A stretch of DNA of 32,629 bases, taken from assembly GCA_019118365.1 (NCBI GenBank), contig DWZA01000072.1:1-32629 (forward strand), read 5' to 3'. Position numbers and translations under genes: made by a program. This DNA comes from Candidatus Lachnoclostridium stercoravium (GTDB taxonomy: Bacteria > Bacillota > Clostridia > Lachnospirales > Lachnospiraceae). Positions 31,852 through 32,629 of the stretch are shown here, piece by piece. Every line of letters starts with the position of its first letter. Within the stretch, counting starts at the first letter, position 1. The notes under the pieces are model-generated. The model was not told the DNA's origin. It did no database searches and worked only from the letters and a program-made list of their open reading frames with translations.

Positions 31852-32629
31852 ATGAAAAGGCTAAATCTGCCCTATGGAATTGATGATTTTGAAACCGTGC
31901 GTTCAGACGGCTGCTATTATATCGACAAAACTGGCTTTATCAGGGAACTGTTGAGCGAAGCATTTTCCGTCAACCTGATCACCCGTCCGCGGCGGTTTGG
32001 AAAAACATTGACTATGAGCATGCTCACATCTTTCTTCGATATCCGAAAGGATGGGAAAAAATTATTTGACGGCCTGGAGATCATGTCCGACGAAAAACTA
32101 TGCGTACAATGGATGAACCAATGGCCGGTCTTATTTTTGACCTTAAAAGATATAGAAGGAGAGCGCTTTGAAGAGGCCTACGGTCTGCTGAAATACGTTA
32201 TATCCAGACTGTGTATCGAACATTCCTATCTTGGCGTCAGCGATAAAATAGACGAAGCGGACAAGGCGCGTTTTGACAGATTGAAAAATGAGAAAGGGAC
32301 CGAAACGGATGTGCAGTGCGCTCTTTATACGCTGCTTTCCATGCTCTATGCTTATTACGGGAAAAAAGTGATCCTTTTAGTAGACGAATATGACGTTCCC
32401 CTTGCAAAGGCCAGCGACCACGGATATTATGAAGAAATGTTAAATGTTATCAAAAAGTTTCTGGGAATGGTATGGAAATCCAATCCGTTCTTAAAATTCG
32501 CAGTGGTGACGGGGTGCTTACGGATCGCGAAGGAAAGTATCTTTACCGGAGCAAATAATTTTATATCAAATTCTATTTCAGATAAGCATTACCAGAAATA
32601 TTTCGGATTTACGGAGGCAGAGGTAGAAT
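31852..32629 (+). CDS. AAA-ATPase-like protein (PF09820/DUF1703 type), 3' end outside window
   Basis: The first 259 residues of a protein of the AAA-ATPase_like family often followed by a DUF1703 PD-(D/E)XK domain. It starts MKRLNLPYGIDDFETVRSDG, then YYIDKTGFIRELL, the altered P-loop NLITRPRRFGKTLTMSML (about residues 43-60) and Walker B VILLVDEYDVPLAKA. The frame runs open to base 32629, so any C-terminal nuclease-like domain lies beyond the window. AGAAAGGGGTG lies about ten bases before ATG 31852. It is the fourth ATPase of uncertain role within 9 kb. Function of the family is not established. Confidence 0.88.
   Translation, partial: MKRLNLPYGIDDFETVRSDGCYYIDKTGFIRELLSEAFSVNLITRPRRFGKTLTMSMLTSFFDIRKDGKKLFDGLEIMSDEKLCVQWMNQWPVLFLTLKDIEGERFEEAYGLLKYVISRLCIEHSYLGVSDKIDEADKARFDRLKNEKGTETDVQCALYTLLSMLYAYYGKKVILLVDEYDVPLAKASDHGYYEEMLNVIKKFLGMVWKSNPFLKFAVVTGCLRIAKESIFTGANNFISNSISDKHYQKYFGFTEAEVE

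Noticed and set aside
23795..32629. Calling the ATPase cluster an antiphage defence island
   Set aside because: There are no recognisable restriction, CRISPR, toxin-antitoxin or known defence genes; the family roles are unproven, so only a hypothesis is recorded.

Overview
The window reads as chromosome from an anaerobic, Gram-positive gut-type Clostridia, most likely Lachnospiraceae. This rests on the mid-range base composition, AGGAGG-type ribosome sites with frequent GTG/TTG starts, BMP-type nucleoside ABC genes, DUF4143 and AAA-ATPase-like families, a DUF5688-like protein and a cupin-XRE regulator. I cannot name the species. No rRNA, tRNA, transposase, integrase or CRISPR array was seen.

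Layout. 1-4281: the 3' part of uvrB, then a feoA-feoB ferrous-iron operon whose consensus promoter is covered by a Fur-like box. 4295-5236 (minus): a DUF5688-like protein. 5504-10584 (plus): housekeeping and metabolic genes for acylphosphatase, cysteine synthase, RluF-like pseudouridine synthase, a divergent NAD-dependent DNA ligase, and MetA carrying Glu111 (predicted to use acetyl-CoA). A compact, highly folded repeat lies between cysK and rluF.

10682-15980: a LysR regulator diverges from a TRAP transporter operon (small permease, large permease, binding lipoprotein) that ends in a COG3964-type amidohydrolase. This looks like uptake and hydrolysis of an acylated or ester organic acid. 16075-23203: a cupin-XRE regulator diverges from a five-gene operon (BMP lipoprotein, double ABC ATPase, two permeases, an 8-oxoguanine-deaminase-like aminohydrolase). 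This looks like purine uptake and deamination. Both promoters carry almost the same palindrome, so the regulator probably controls itself and the operon.

23420-32629: an accessory, partly decaying region. It holds an orphan FeoA-domain protein, three ATPases of the AAA_14/DUF4143 type plus a fourth AAA-ATPase-like gene cut by the window end, a LysR pseudogene with an internal deletion, a small gene remnant, and a RraA-like aldolase next to an aconitase-family hydratase that is broken by a -1 frameshift.

The most unusual non-coding content is two different folded repeats (6751-6907 and 16746-16875). Both have an outer inverted repeat enclosing three successive hairpins. Fragments of the first recur at 25087-25118, 23334-23349 (inverted) and probably 4287-4298.
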